Shown: in pieces, positions 9,241 through 17,249 of the stretch
How positions within the stretch are numbered: position 1 is the first letter of the stretch
Layout: every line of letters starts with the position of its first letter
Program-made: the position numbers and the translations under genes
From: Cyclobacteriaceae bacterium YHN15
Lineage (GTDB): Bacteria > Bacteroidota > Bacteroidia > Cytophagales > Cyclobacteriaceae
Assembly (NCBI GenBank): GCA_003797895.1
Contig: RKQB01000008.1
Span: 1 to 32,795 of the forward strand
Length of the DNA: 32,795 nucleotides
Reading direction: 5' to 3'
Notes under the pieces: model-generated
Seen by the model: only the letters and a program-made list of their open reading frames with translations
Databases searched by the model: none
Told to the model about the DNA's origin: nothing

Positions 9241-9693
9241 CTAATCTCTCTTCATAAAATCAAAGCCTCCCTTCCTCAGGTTGATCCCATATTCCAAATA
9301 GGCCTTTAAACATGCCAAAAAATTGGCCCATCCTTCAGTATTTCCTTTAAGCCAATTGATGCCTGCTTCATCATTATCCATTTCTCCTTCAGTGATTCTG
9401 ACCAAAGTGGATCCATCTTTTTGTGGCAGAAGATTGATTTCAACTTCCAATTCCTTTTCTCCGATATCCCAAGAAAAGGTGATCAGTTCCTGAGGTTTCA
9501 TTTTACCTATTCTGACTGATGAGGATTCCTCAAACTCCGGAAAATCCCACCAAACCGTTTTGTCTTCTTCCATGGGGCCAGTACTTTTGGAAATAAAATA
9601 CACGCTCATTTTTGAGGGATCAATTATGGCATCATACACTTCCTGAACAGGCTTTTGTATCTGTAGGGCAGTGTTGATATGTAATTTTGTCAT
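9241..9693 (-). CDS. SRPBCC (AHSA1-type) domain protein
   Basis: A 150-residue cytoplasmic single-domain protein of the START/Bet v1-like AHSA1 group. Seen features are the opening TALQIQKPVQEVYDAIIDP, the central WWDFPEFEE...VRIGKMKPQELITFSWD, and the closing block ending in GNTEGWANFLACLKAYLEYG, all typical of this family. Such proteins bind small hydrophobic ligands; no specific role can be assigned. It is a single gene with no obvious operon partner, and remnants of other genes lie just upstream. Confidence 0.85.
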   Translation of the reverse strand: MTKLHINTALQIQKPVQEVYDAIIDPSKMSVYFISKSTGPMEEDKTVWWDFPEFEESSSVRIGKMKPQELITFSWDIGEKELEVEINLLPQKDGSTLVRITEGEMDNDEAGINWLKGNTEGWANFLACLKAYLEYGINLRKGGFDFMKRD

Positions 9694-9736
9694 ATTGGAA
9701 TTTAGTTGGTAAACACCACGTTTTAGTTTATTTGGT

Positions 9737-9919
9737 TTAAATAGCTTTATTCCCCGTCCATTTTTTTCGGGTCAATTGGTAAACAGAACAATCGTCATCA
9801 CCAAATCTACTGTATTCAACAAATTCAAATCCTAATCTTTCATAAAACCGAATTGCCTTTACATTGATGGTCAAGGGATCAATCAGGATTGCTTCCACAT
9901 TTTCGCCTTTTGGAAGCTT
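9737..9919 (-). pseudogene. Remnant of a GNAT acetyltransferase (C-terminal part)
   Basis: The minus strand reads about 60 codons without a start, including VEAILIDPLTINVKAIRFYE followed by RLGFEFVEYSRFGDDD, ending at a TAA at 9739-9737. The part NVKAIRFYERLGF followed by a divergent tail is the classic acetyl-CoA-binding end of a GNAT N-acetyltransferase. The N-terminal two thirds are missing, and the frame is closed upstream by a stop at 9922-9920. It is therefore a dead fragment. Confidence 0.7.
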
Positions 9920-9934
9920 TTATTTTGTTTTCCT

Positions 9935-9991
9935 CTACCCCGAAAAGGAATTGATGTAATCATCTATAGTTTCAAATGTTTTGCTTTCCAT
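9935..9991 (-). pseudogene. Remnant of a DUF1801-like gene (first 18 codons)
   Basis: An ATG at 9991 opens a frame reading MESKTFETIDDYINSFSG and then a stop. The pattern xFxTIDxYIxSF is how DUF1801/iron-chaperone-like (YdhG type) proteins begin, but the rest of the gene is absent. The GNAT remnant follows only 15 bp later. The junction looks like a deletion that removed the end of one gene and the beginning of the other. The match is short, so the family assignment is tentative. Confidence 0.45.
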
Positions 9992-10124
9992 TATACAGGA
10001 CTTAAATTTTTATTCTACTTATAGCATTTGGTCAGATATACAATCGAAAAAAAGGAAAAATCGCAGAGACAAGGGAATCCTCCCATAACAATTGATCTTC
10101 CTTTCTTCATTTGACCTTCAAACT

Positions 10125-11054
10125 TTAAGAAATGCATTGCTTTAAGCCTTCCTCCGGATCAATGGCTTGTAAACCATAAGCCTGCTCAATTTTGGAAGAA
10201 TCGAAACAATAATCCTGGTCCAACTGGTAGCTGAGTTCTTTAACTTCCTTTAAAATCGGGATAAAAACTCCGAGAATCGAAACCATGAACCCCGGTAAAA
10301 CAGCAACTTTATTAGAAGTACCTAAATGCTTGGCCAGGATATTTACCACTTCCTGGGCAGAAGGATATGTTTTTGAGGTAGGAAGATGCCATACCTGATT
10401 CCATGCGGATTCATTTTGGGTCAGATAGGCGGTAGCATACGCGGCATCAGGGATATAAGTGAAGGAGTGCTTTTTATCTTTTCTGAATAGCCATTGAGCT
10501 GTTTTTCCTGCTTTCATCCGGTTAATTACAGACTCGTGCAGCAAACTCAATTTGGCATTGGGGCCATAGAAATCCGCAGCCCGTACAATCATGCCGGAAA
10601 TACGACTTTCTTTTATTTTTTCAAGTAGCATGCCAGCAATTTGAGCTCTTACCTTTCCTTTTTTACTCTTTGGGTTTACAGGACTGCTTTCAGTTAAATG
10701 ACCTACATGGGCTGGATCATAGCAGTACATATTGTCAAAGAAGACTAATTTAGCTTTTTCAATTTCGCAGGCATGGAGCACATTTTTCATGATAATCGGC
10801 CATTGTTCCTGCCATAATTTGGTTTTATAGGTGATTCCAACCACCAAATAAACCACCTTTGAGCCTTTAACCGCTTCCAAAACTTCTTTTTCCTTTAACA
10901 GGTCAGCTTTGAACAGTTCATCTGTCGGGTTTACTTTTTGGGGATTTCTGCTCACTAATCTGATATGCCTGGTGAAGGCGGTCAACTCTTTGGCCAATGC
11001 GGTGCCAATGTTTCCAGTTGAGCCGAGGATCGTATGTAAAGTATTGGATGCCAT
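10125..11054 (-). CDS. NmrA-like / extended SDR NAD(P)-binding oxidoreductase
   Basis: A 309-residue cytoplasmic protein of the atypical or extended short-chain dehydrogenase family. The N-terminal Rossmann glycine motif GSTGNIG is at residues 11-17, followed by LVSRNP, the usual NADP-type position after the second strand. Later blocks VVYLVVGITYKT, VFFDNMYCYD and VRAADFYGP are typical of epimerase-like members. I use the ATG at 11054 (MASNTLHTILG) because the frame upstream of it gives no protein-like sequence. A truncated second copy of the N-terminus lies at 13699-13887. Substrate unknown. Confidence 0.85.
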   Translation of the reverse strand: MASNTLHTILGSTGNIGTALAKELTAFTRHIRLVSRNPQKVNPTDELFKADLLKEKEVLEAVKGSKVVYLVVGITYKTKLWQEQWPIIMKNVLHACEIEKAKLVFFDNMYCYDPAHVGHLTESSPVNPKSKKGKVRAQIAGMLLEKIKESRISGMIVRAADFYGPNAKLSLLHESVINRMKAGKTAQWLFRKDKKHSFTYIPDAAYATAYLTQNESAWNQVWHLPTSKTYPSAQEVVNILAKHLGTSNKVAVLPGFMVSILGVFIPILKEVKELSYQLDQDYCFDSSKIEQAYGLQAIDPEEGLKQCIS

Positions 11055-11319
11055 GCGTTTTTCTTTACAAGTTAATAAAAATAAGATTTGGTTTTCTCCA
11101 ATATTTTCTCCAAATAAATTCAAAAAAGAGAAATAAGTCTGTTTAAAAACAAAAATCTTTGAACACCTAACCCGTCTCGAATAGTCGATGGGTATCAATA
11201 AACAACTTTCCTTCCAAAAACATTTTTTTATTTTTTTAAGATGAAAAAATCTAAATTTGAAACTAAACTATCTGAATTACGTAGTTTAAAAAAATTTTAA
11301 CTTTAAATCCCAGATCGTC

Positions 11320-11901
11320 ATGAAAAGGTTTTTATGGGTTCTATTTGTACCTTTTGCCTTAATTTCCTGTAAAGAAGATGAAGCTCCCATTGCTGCATAT
11401 AAAACAGGCGACCAATTGTTGATCAATCCAAATTTTGAAAGTCAAACTACCGCTGCTCAGGGTTGGTTTTTTTTAAAAACAGGCGGGGATTATTTAGGAA
11501 ATTTAAATTCTGATGAATTTTACTCCCCAAGTCGGTCGGTTGCTATAATAAATGAATCCCCTGTTGAGAACAATTTTGCATACTGGTCTCAAAGTTATAC
11601 CATGGAAACACCTGCTGCAAAGGCTTTGGAATTTTCAGCATATATCAAAGGAAAAGACATTGAAGGTGACGGAATTGCTATTGCTTTAGGTACATACGAC
11701 GACCAGAATTCTCCCAATGCCATTCAGTTTGTATCAAGCCAGTCAAACCGCTTGATCAAAGGAACATTTGACTGGACCAAATATTCCGTAGAACTAAATA
11801 ATATAAGACCCGAGACTAAAAGAATAACCGTGTTTTTAATTATGATCCCCAAAACAAAAGGAGAGGTTTATTTTGATGATGCATTCCTCAGAGTGAAATA
11901 A
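11320..11901 (+). CDS. Lipoprotein with a CBM4/9-like jelly-roll domain
   Basis: A 193-residue secreted lipoprotein: a signal segment with LFVPFALISC places the acylated Cys at residue 17. The rest resembles the galactose-binding-like (CBM_4_9) fold: an opening LLINPNFES...GWFF block, AYWSQSYTM, LEFSAYIKG, and a closing block ending in VYFDDAFLRV. Such domains often bind carbohydrate, but no ligand can be named. It is converged on by the YtcJ-like gene, with only 16 bp between the stop codons. Confidence 0.7.
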   Translation: MKRFLWVLFVPFALISCKEDEAPIAAYKTGDQLLINPNFESQTTAAQGWFFLKTGGDYLGNLNSDEFYSPSRSVAIINESPVENNFAYWSQSYTMETPAAKALEFSAYIKGKDIEGDGIAIALGTYDDQNSPNAIQFVSSQSNRLIKGTFDWTKYSVELNNIRPETKRITVFLIMIPKTKGEVYFDDAFLRVK

Positions 11902-11917
11902 TTTATCTTTTAATTTT

Positions 11918-13654
11918 TTACTCCTGCTTATTGTCATCTGTAAGCAATGGATTTATTTTATAAACAATTTTACCACCTACAACAGTCAAAGCCACCTTTG
12001 TTGAAAGTATTTCATTTTCCGGAACTTCCATGATATTCCTGTCAAAAACGGTAAAGTCTGCTGCTTTACCAAGCTCAATAGAGCCTTTGAAATTCTCCTC
12101 GAACTCCGCGAAGGCTCCATCCAGGGTATAAGATTTCAGCGCCTGCTCCCTTGTCATTTTTTGATCGGGTTCATAACCTCCTTCGGGAAGCATTTTAAGG
12201 GTTTTACGGGTTACAGACGCATAAAAAGAGGGGATAGGGTCCAAAGGTTCCACGGGAGCATCAGTGCCATTGGAGATGATTGCTCCTGACTGAAGCAGTT
12301 TTTGCCAAACATATGCCCCATCCTTGATCCGCTTGGCACCCAATCTTCCAATGGCCCAAGGCCTGTCAGAACTCAGATGAATGGCCTGAATAGCTGCTAT
12401 AACTCCCAATTCACCAAATCTCGAAATATCATCCGGATGAAGGTGCTGGGCGTGCTCTATTCGGAAGCGATGGTCGGTGATTTCCGGAAATTTGGAAAAG
12501 GCAGCTTCATAACGGTCCAATACTTCCCGATTGGTTCTGTCCCCAATCGCATGGGCACAAACCTGAAAACCCAATTGCAAACCCTTTTCTGAAACTTCTG
12601 ATACCCGTGAAATAGGCATAGTCTCATGTCCTTTATGACCAGGTTTGTCGTCATAGTCCTCCAGCAACCAGGCTCCCCAAGGTCCCAAGGCTCCATCCAT
12701 ATTGAGTTTGATGGATCGGACAGTGACCATATGGTCCGGATCTATATGAGGTCCTTTTTTATACCATGCCTCTAATAGTTCAGGCTGGCGACTGGAGAGC
12801 ATGACATACAATCTTGCGCTGAGACGTTCTTCTTCTTTAAACTGTCCCAAAAGGTCAATAAAGTCCTGTCCGCTACCTGCGTCATGAAAGGAGGTAATGC
12901 CTTTTTCTGCCAATTCCTGCAATGCCAATTCCAAAGCCTTTTCTCTTCTTTCCGGTGTGTCTTCCGGTATCAGTTTTCTTACCAGTCCTGATGCTGTTTC
13001 CACCAATACCCCGGTAGGATTACCCAACTCATCTCTTAACACTTCACCACCTTCTACTTCCTGAATGGGATTTTCATTTCCAAGAGGAGTGATGCCAGCC
13101 AATTCCATTGCCTTTTGATTGACAAAAGAGGCATGGCCTGAAGCATGGGCAAGAAAAACCGGGTTATTGGGTGTGACGGCACTGAGTTGCTCATGGGTTT
13201 GAAAACCTTTTATGGTATTATCTGGCATTTTCAACCATTTGTCCTGGTGCCATCCCCTGCCGGTTATCCATTCCCCAGGCTCAGCTTTAGCAGCAGCCTC
13301 CGCCACTTTTTCTATCAGTTCATCATAAGTTTGGACATACATCAAATCAATGTCCAATTTATTATAGCCAATTCCCATCAGATGCCCATGAGATTCTATA
13401 AACCCTGGGGTCATGGTTTTGCCCTGTAAGTCTATTATTTCTGTATTCTTGTCAACAAAAGCTAGGATTTCTTCGGTAGTCCCCACTTCCAGAATCAACC
13501 CGTCTTTGACTGCTACGGCTTCTGATTTTGGATTGGCCTCATCCAAGGTATAGACAACACCGTTGATAAAAACCAGTTCAGCAGGATTTTTTGGACCTGG
13601 TTTACAGGAAAAGAGGAGTAAGCCAAGAAGTCCAATGATGTATATTTTTTTCAT
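11918..13654 (-). CDS. YtcJ-like amidohydrolase lipoprotein
   Basis: A 578-residue amidohydrolase of the YtcJ/LAF3 group, exported as a lipoprotein (GLLGLLLFSC, Cys17). Metal-site motifs are visible: HGH at 89-91 in ESHGHLMG, a block with SFHDAGSGQD, HAIGDRTN, FRIEHAQHLHPDD, and the C-terminal NGTDAPVEPLDP that carries the catalytic Asp. The length is typical. Family members hydrolyse amides or similar bonds, mostly of unknown physiological substrate. I start at the ATG at 13654; an upstream TTG adds only two codons. A remnant of an NmrA-like gene lies 44 bp upstream on the same strand. Confidence 0.88.
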   Translation of the reverse strand: MKKIYIIGLLGLLLFSCKPGPKNPAELVFINGVVYTLDEANPKSEAVAVKDGLILEVGTTEEILAFVDKNTEIIDLQGKTMTPGFIESHGHLMGIGYNKLDIDLMYVQTYDELIEKVAEAAAKAEPGEWITGRGWHQDKWLKMPDNTIKGFQTHEQLSAVTPNNPVFLAHASGHASFVNQKAMELAGITPLGNENPIQEVEGGEVLRDELGNPTGVLVETASGLVRKLIPEDTPERREKALELALQELAEKGITSFHDAGSGQDFIDLLGQFKEEERLSARLYVMLSSRQPELLEAWYKKGPHIDPDHMVTVRSIKLNMDGALGPWGAWLLEDYDDKPGHKGHETMPISRVSEVSEKGLQLGFQVCAHAIGDRTNREVLDRYEAAFSKFPEITDHRFRIEHAQHLHPDDISRFGELGVIAAIQAIHLSSDRPWAIGRLGAKRIKDGAYVWQKLLQSGAIISNGTDAPVEPLDPIPSFYASVTRKTLKMLPEGGYEPDQKMTREQALKSYTLDGAFAEFEENFKGSIELGKAADFTVFDRNIMEVPENEILSTKVALTVVGGKIVYKINPLLTDDNKQE

Positions 13655-13698
13655 AAACAATAATGTTCTCTTCCAAAACTAGGAGATATTATCAGAAG

Positions 13699-13887
13699 TT
13701 ACAAAACCACTCCTGTAAACGGATTGCGGCTAACCAGGCGGATATTGTCAGCGTAGGCAGTCAAGTCTTTGGCCAAAAAGGTTCCGAAGATACCGATCGA
13801 ACCAAGGATGGTGTGGAGGGTTGAATTAACTAATGCTTTCTTATTCCATTTAGACGAACTCATCTTCAATAGTGTGATAAAATCCAT
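13699..13887 (-). pseudogene. Truncated duplicate of the NmrA-like oxidoreductase gene
   Basis: A 62-codon frame whose middle (STLHTILGSIGIFG through IRLVSRNP) matches the N-terminus of the oxidoreductase encoded at 10125-11054 (NTLHTILGSTGNIG through IRLVSRNP). After RNP it diverges and stops six codons later, so only the first strand and Rossmann motif survive. The last Gly of the first motif pair is shifted (GSIGIFG), and the rest of the about 300-residue protein is gone. I read it as a decayed second copy left by duplication and deletion. The first 20 or so codons before the homologous part may be non-coding. Confidence 0.7.
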
Positions 13888-13931
13888 TAATTTGGAATAA
13901 AACCCGACCTATCAATTAATACTGGTTTTAA

Positions 13932-15389
13932 TCAAATCTTATAATACTCAACCAATTTCCCATCAAATCCTGCCACTTTTTCTACTAATGCCATTCGCTT
14001 CTTTTCATCCAAAGCTTTGAATTTTCTGGCCAAGTCTATTTTTTCCTGTAACATGACAGCATTATCCGCACCTGTTACCAGCACTGAAATGGGAAGGGAC
14101 CAGGAAAAATAAAGGGCTTCTTCCACGCTTAGAGCATTGGGGACAATTTTGGGTTTGTCTCCATGATTAAAGTGGGAGGTACCTCCAAAAAATCCTCCAT
14201 TTGCCAAGGTTTTCATGGCAATGGGGGCCACTCCTTTTTCCACTAATTTGGGAAAAACATTATTGATGAAACTTTTATAATTGGGATCAAAGGCATTGAT
14301 AGGCATCTGACATGCCTGAAGGGCATCAGTCCGTTCAAGCATCCGTAGATGGGCCTTGTAATCGGCATGACCGGAGAAACCTACATATTTCACCTTACCG
14401 CTTTTCTGTGCTTCCAATACTACATCGAGCACACCATTTTTGATCCTGCTGTCTACATCTGAGGGACTTCCGACTGCATGGATAAACCAAAGGTCGAGGT
14501 AATCTGTGTTCATCCTTTTGAGGGTGCCTTCCAAATGTTCTCTCATAGTTTTGGCATCTCTGGCAGTTGATTTGCTTTGAATAAAGGCGAGGTCACGGTA
14601 TTTGGGGGTTAAAAACATACCGTATCTTCTTTCTGCCAAACCGCTGCCATAAGATTCAGCATTGTCAAAGAACCGAACTCCTCCTTCCAAAGCTGTTTCG
14701 ATGGTTTTTTGTGCCTCTTTTTCACTCATATTGGCAATATGTGCCCCACCTAATCCCAGCATAGTTACCATTTGCCCGGTTTTTCCAAATTTTCTCATGG
14801 GCAATATATCTCCCAATCGGTCTCTTGAAGGGGTCGTTTGTTCTATGGAGGAATCTGATAGAATTTGGGTAATTGAACTTGCGCTTAACGGAATCATGAT
14901 CCCTGCAGTCAATCCTGCCAGGGATTTAAGGAATTCCCTCCTTTCTTTGTTAGCGGTACTTTTTGACTGGAGAGTACTGCCTGGGTTCCATGGCCATTCC
15001 ACACAGGTTTTAATTTCCGGAAACAGAACATGGTCTGCCTTGCCTTTTAAAACCAAAGTGGTAACCTCATATCCATGAAGCTTATCTTTAATGGTACCCA
15101 GGGTTTTGCCTGTCACCGAAACATCATCAACAATCAATACCTTCGATCCCCTTGGTAAGGGAAGTTCAAACTCTTCTAAAATGGAAGGCTTTTCTCTTTG
15201 CGGAACATTGTCATCATCTCTATAATTGACCGGGACGATTATGAGATCAACACCCAACTTGTAAGCAACAAGACTTGCAGGTACAACTCCGCCTCTGCCG
15301 ATTCCCAATACCAAATCAACCTTAGGTAAAGGATAATTTTTCAGTACTCGGCTGATTGTTGTTAGTGATATTGGCTGCTTATAAGACAT
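13932..15389 (-). CDS. Fusion of a phosphoribosyltransferase and a Tat-type aldo/keto reductase
   Basis: One 485-codon frame joins two proteins that normally stand apart. Residues 1-135 are a type I phosphoribosyltransferase: LGIGRGGVVPASLVA near 28-42 and the PRPP-binding loop VLIVDDVSVTGKTL at 84-97, ending in VEWPWN. Residues about 148-172 look like a twin-arginine leader (KERREFLKSLAGLTAG), now internal. Residues about 195-485 are an aldo/keto reductase with tetrad Asp242 and Tyr247 (FDNAESYGSG), Lys273 (IQSKST) and His304 (WFIHAV). No in-frame ATG or GTG precedes the leader, so the reductase cannot easily be made alone. I start at the ATG at 15389, 34 bp after the upstream membrane-protein gene, because the frame beyond it is not protein-like. 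It is either a genuine fusion or the product of a small deletion. Confidence 0.85.
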   Translation of the reverse strand: MSYKQPISLTTISRVLKNYPLPKVDLVLGIGRGGVVPASLVAYKLGVDLIIVPVNYRDDDNVPQREKPSILEEFELPLPRGSKVLIVDDVSVTGKTLGTIKDKLHGYEVTTLVLKGKADHVLFPEIKTCVEWPWNPGSTLQSKSTANKERREFLKSLAGLTAGIMIPLSASSITQILSDSSIEQTTPSRDRLGDILPMRKFGKTGQMVTMLGLGGAHIANMSEKEAQKTIETALEGGVRFFDNAESYGSGLAERRYGMFLTPKYRDLAFIQSKSTARDAKTMREHLEGTLKRMNTDYLDLWFIHAVGSPSDVDSRIKNGVLDVVLEAQKSGKVKYVGFSGHADYKAHLRMLERTDALQACQMPINAFDPNYKSFINNVFPKLVEKGVAPIAMKTLANGGFFGGTSHFNHGDKPKIVPNALSVEEALYFSWSLPISVLVTGADNAVMLQEKIDLARKFKALDEKKRMALVEKVAGFDGKLVEYYKI

Positions 15390-15423
15390 ATGTATATATT
15401 TTTGGCCCAAAATTGAGATTACC

Positions 15424-15966
15424 CTATTCTTCCTTAGTGGACTTCCAGGGCGGTGCTGCATGCCTCAAAAGGATGAGATTGATCAAAGTCAATACCAATA
15501 ATCCAGGTACTGCATAGTATACCGAATTCATAAAAAAATCCAAAGGTTCATTGGGCATCAAAGGAACAAATAGCAAGGTAAAGGAAGAAACTGCTTTGGC
15601 GCCTAAATAGGATAGGGGGGCAGCAATCCATTTCATGATTGAATTGGAAAGTAGTAAGAATGCAAATCCGGTAAAAAACAAAAGTTCTAGGGTAAGAACA
15701 GCAAGAAAACCCCATTGAGGATTACCCGTAACCAAGAAATTAAGCAAAGGAGCAATCATGGCCACCGGTAGTGCAACCCGCCATTGAAACCAGACCATAG
15801 CTATAAAAGGCATATAGAACATGGGGAGAAAATAGGCTCCCATTGGTATCCCGTTGTGGGGTGGTCTTAGGTGGACTAAAAAGGGAATTAAAACTGCTAA
15901 GGCCATGACCAAAGAAGTGGTGATGAGCCAGGTTTTGTGTTTTGGTTTACTACTGATGGTTTCCAT
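15424..15966 (-). CDS. ECF-transporter-S-component-like membrane protein
   Basis: A 180-residue integral membrane protein with about five to six hydrophobic helices. Size and layout resemble substrate-binding (S) components of energy-coupling factor transporters, though I cannot recognise a ligand-specific motif. The region with PPHNGIPMGAYFLPMFYMPF is a short conserved-looking loop and helix. It is followed after 34 bp by the phosphoribosyltransferase fusion gene on the same strand. A nucleobase or related compound, taken up and then ribosylated, is a reasonable but untested inference. An alternative TTG start at 16017 would add 17 residues; I prefer the ATG at 15966. Confidence 0.6.
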   Translation of the reverse strand: METISSKPKHKTWLITTSLVMALAVLIPFLVHLRPPHNGIPMGAYFLPMFYMPFIAMVWFQWRVALPVAMIAPLLNFLVTGNPQWGFLAVLTLELLFFTGFAFLLLSNSIMKWIAAPLSYLGAKAVSSFTLLFVPLMPNEPLDFFMNSVYYAVPGLLVLTLINLILLRHAAPPWKSTKEE

Positions 15967-16099
15967 GCTTGTTTGAGTATCATTGTAAGATTCTTTAAGA
16001 TAAGAATTTTTAGTCAACCTTTCGACATCAACTTCTCACTTTTGACTTTTTACTTATTAGCTATGATTTTGATCAAAAAACCGGATATCAAGAAACAGA

Positions 16100-16972
16100 T
16101 TATTTTACTGGCTCCACTTCATAACCGGCATCACGAAGAAGTTGAATCACCCCTGTTTCTGAAGCCAGGTGACCGGAACCTACTGCTATAAAAGTTGTTT
16201 GTTCCTTGACCAAATCTTCAATAAGGGGGATCCATTTTTTATTTCTATCTGCCAAGAGCATATCTCCATGGTTTTTGAACATCTCGTTTTTGGTAATTAG
16301 CTCATATAACAAGTCTATGTCTTCATCGAGGTAGGCGGAGACCAATGTGTCAAATTCTTTGATGCTGCTTTCATCCATAACCAAATCCCCAATATCGTCC
16401 AACTGGGTTTTCAAAGGGATGTTGTCGAATATTTTCACCTGATCTTCTATGGTTTCAAGGCCGGTCATTGGAGTATTTCCTTCCTGTGACTTTTGTAGAA
16501 AAAACATCTCATAACTGCTGATTTCTTCGCAGGGAAGCAACTTGGTAATGATCATGGTTGACAAAACAAATGGCTTTAATACACCCAATTGATCCAAGCC
16601 GGTCCCATATTTGTTTTTCAGAAATTCATCAACTGCCTCAATTTGCTTTGGATCAAACTCATCTTTGATGTTCTTGAAATCTGCATTTACAGATAACCTT
16701 TGCATTTCCATCATCATATTCTGATCTGACATGTCAATTTCAAGGGCTATTTTTTTTGATTTACCCAGTGCGTTCAGGATTCTATCATCCATTTTAAACT
16801 GATCCTGGCAGATCAAATGGATAGTGCCGAAAAGATAAGATTCCTGTTCAAGGCCATTTCCGCTTATCTTCCATAACAGTGAATTTCCTTCATTTTCAGC
16901 CGAATTGGATTTAGATATAATCAGAAAAAACAGGATTAATAAAAGAGATAAATTTTTTAAATTAGTTTTCAT
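16100..16972 (-). CDS. TraB/GumN family protein
   Basis: A 290-residue exported protein of the TraB/GumN (ChaN-like/TIKI) group. A signal peptide covers residues 1-24 (KNLSLLLILFFLIISKSNSA). The family marks follow: LLWKISGN, then SYLFGTIHLI carrying the conserved GTIH metal-site motif, and the C-terminal AVGSGHLASETGVIQLLRDA with its GxGH motif. Relatives are metal-dependent proteases or hydrolases in part, but most bacterial members are uncharacterised. It lies upstream of the ECF-like gene on the same strand with a gap of about 130 bp. Confidence 0.88.
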   Translation of the reverse strand: MKTNLKNLSLLLILFFLIISKSNSAENEGNSLLWKISGNGLEQESYLFGTIHLICQDQFKMDDRILNALGKSKKIALEIDMSDQNMMMEMQRLSVNADFKNIKDEFDPKQIEAVDEFLKNKYGTGLDQLGVLKPFVLSTMIITKLLPCEEISSYEMFFLQKSQEGNTPMTGLETIEDQVKIFDNIPLKTQLDDIGDLVMDESSIKEFDTLVSAYLDEDIDLLYELITKNEMFKNHGDMLLADRNKKWIPLIEDLVKEQTTFIAVGSGHLASETGVIQLLRDAGYEVEPVK

Positions 16973-17249
16973 GGTAAATGAGTTAGATAAAACTTACAAA
17001 GCAAAAGTAGTTGTCAAATAAATCAAATATTACAGGAAATACAAGAATGAAGATTTATTGGTATTGAACGCTTTTAATTTCCCCTGTAATAAAAGTCACA
17101 TATTTTTATAAGGTAAAAATTCAATTTTGCATTGTAGCTACATTGGAGAAGTCTTACCTATTTTAATTATGCTTAATTTATCCGATTACAATCTCCTAAG
17201 CTTAATTCAGAACAACAAATAACAGAATAAATCAATTGAAACTCCCAAA
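16973..17249. other. Divergent promoter region
   Basis: This 277-bp A/T-rich gap between the TraB gene (minus) and the metallophosphatase gene (plus) must carry both promoters. No protein-like frame or clear hairpin was found, and no promoter word with acceptable spacing could be fixed. Confidence 0.4.

Noticed and set aside
14900..14950. AGGAGG inside the fusion gene as a ribosome-binding site for a separate reductase
   Set aside because: It is part of the codons for the Arg pair of the Tat leader. No ATG or GTG follows at a useful distance; the first in-frame TTG or ATG would cut the leader in half.
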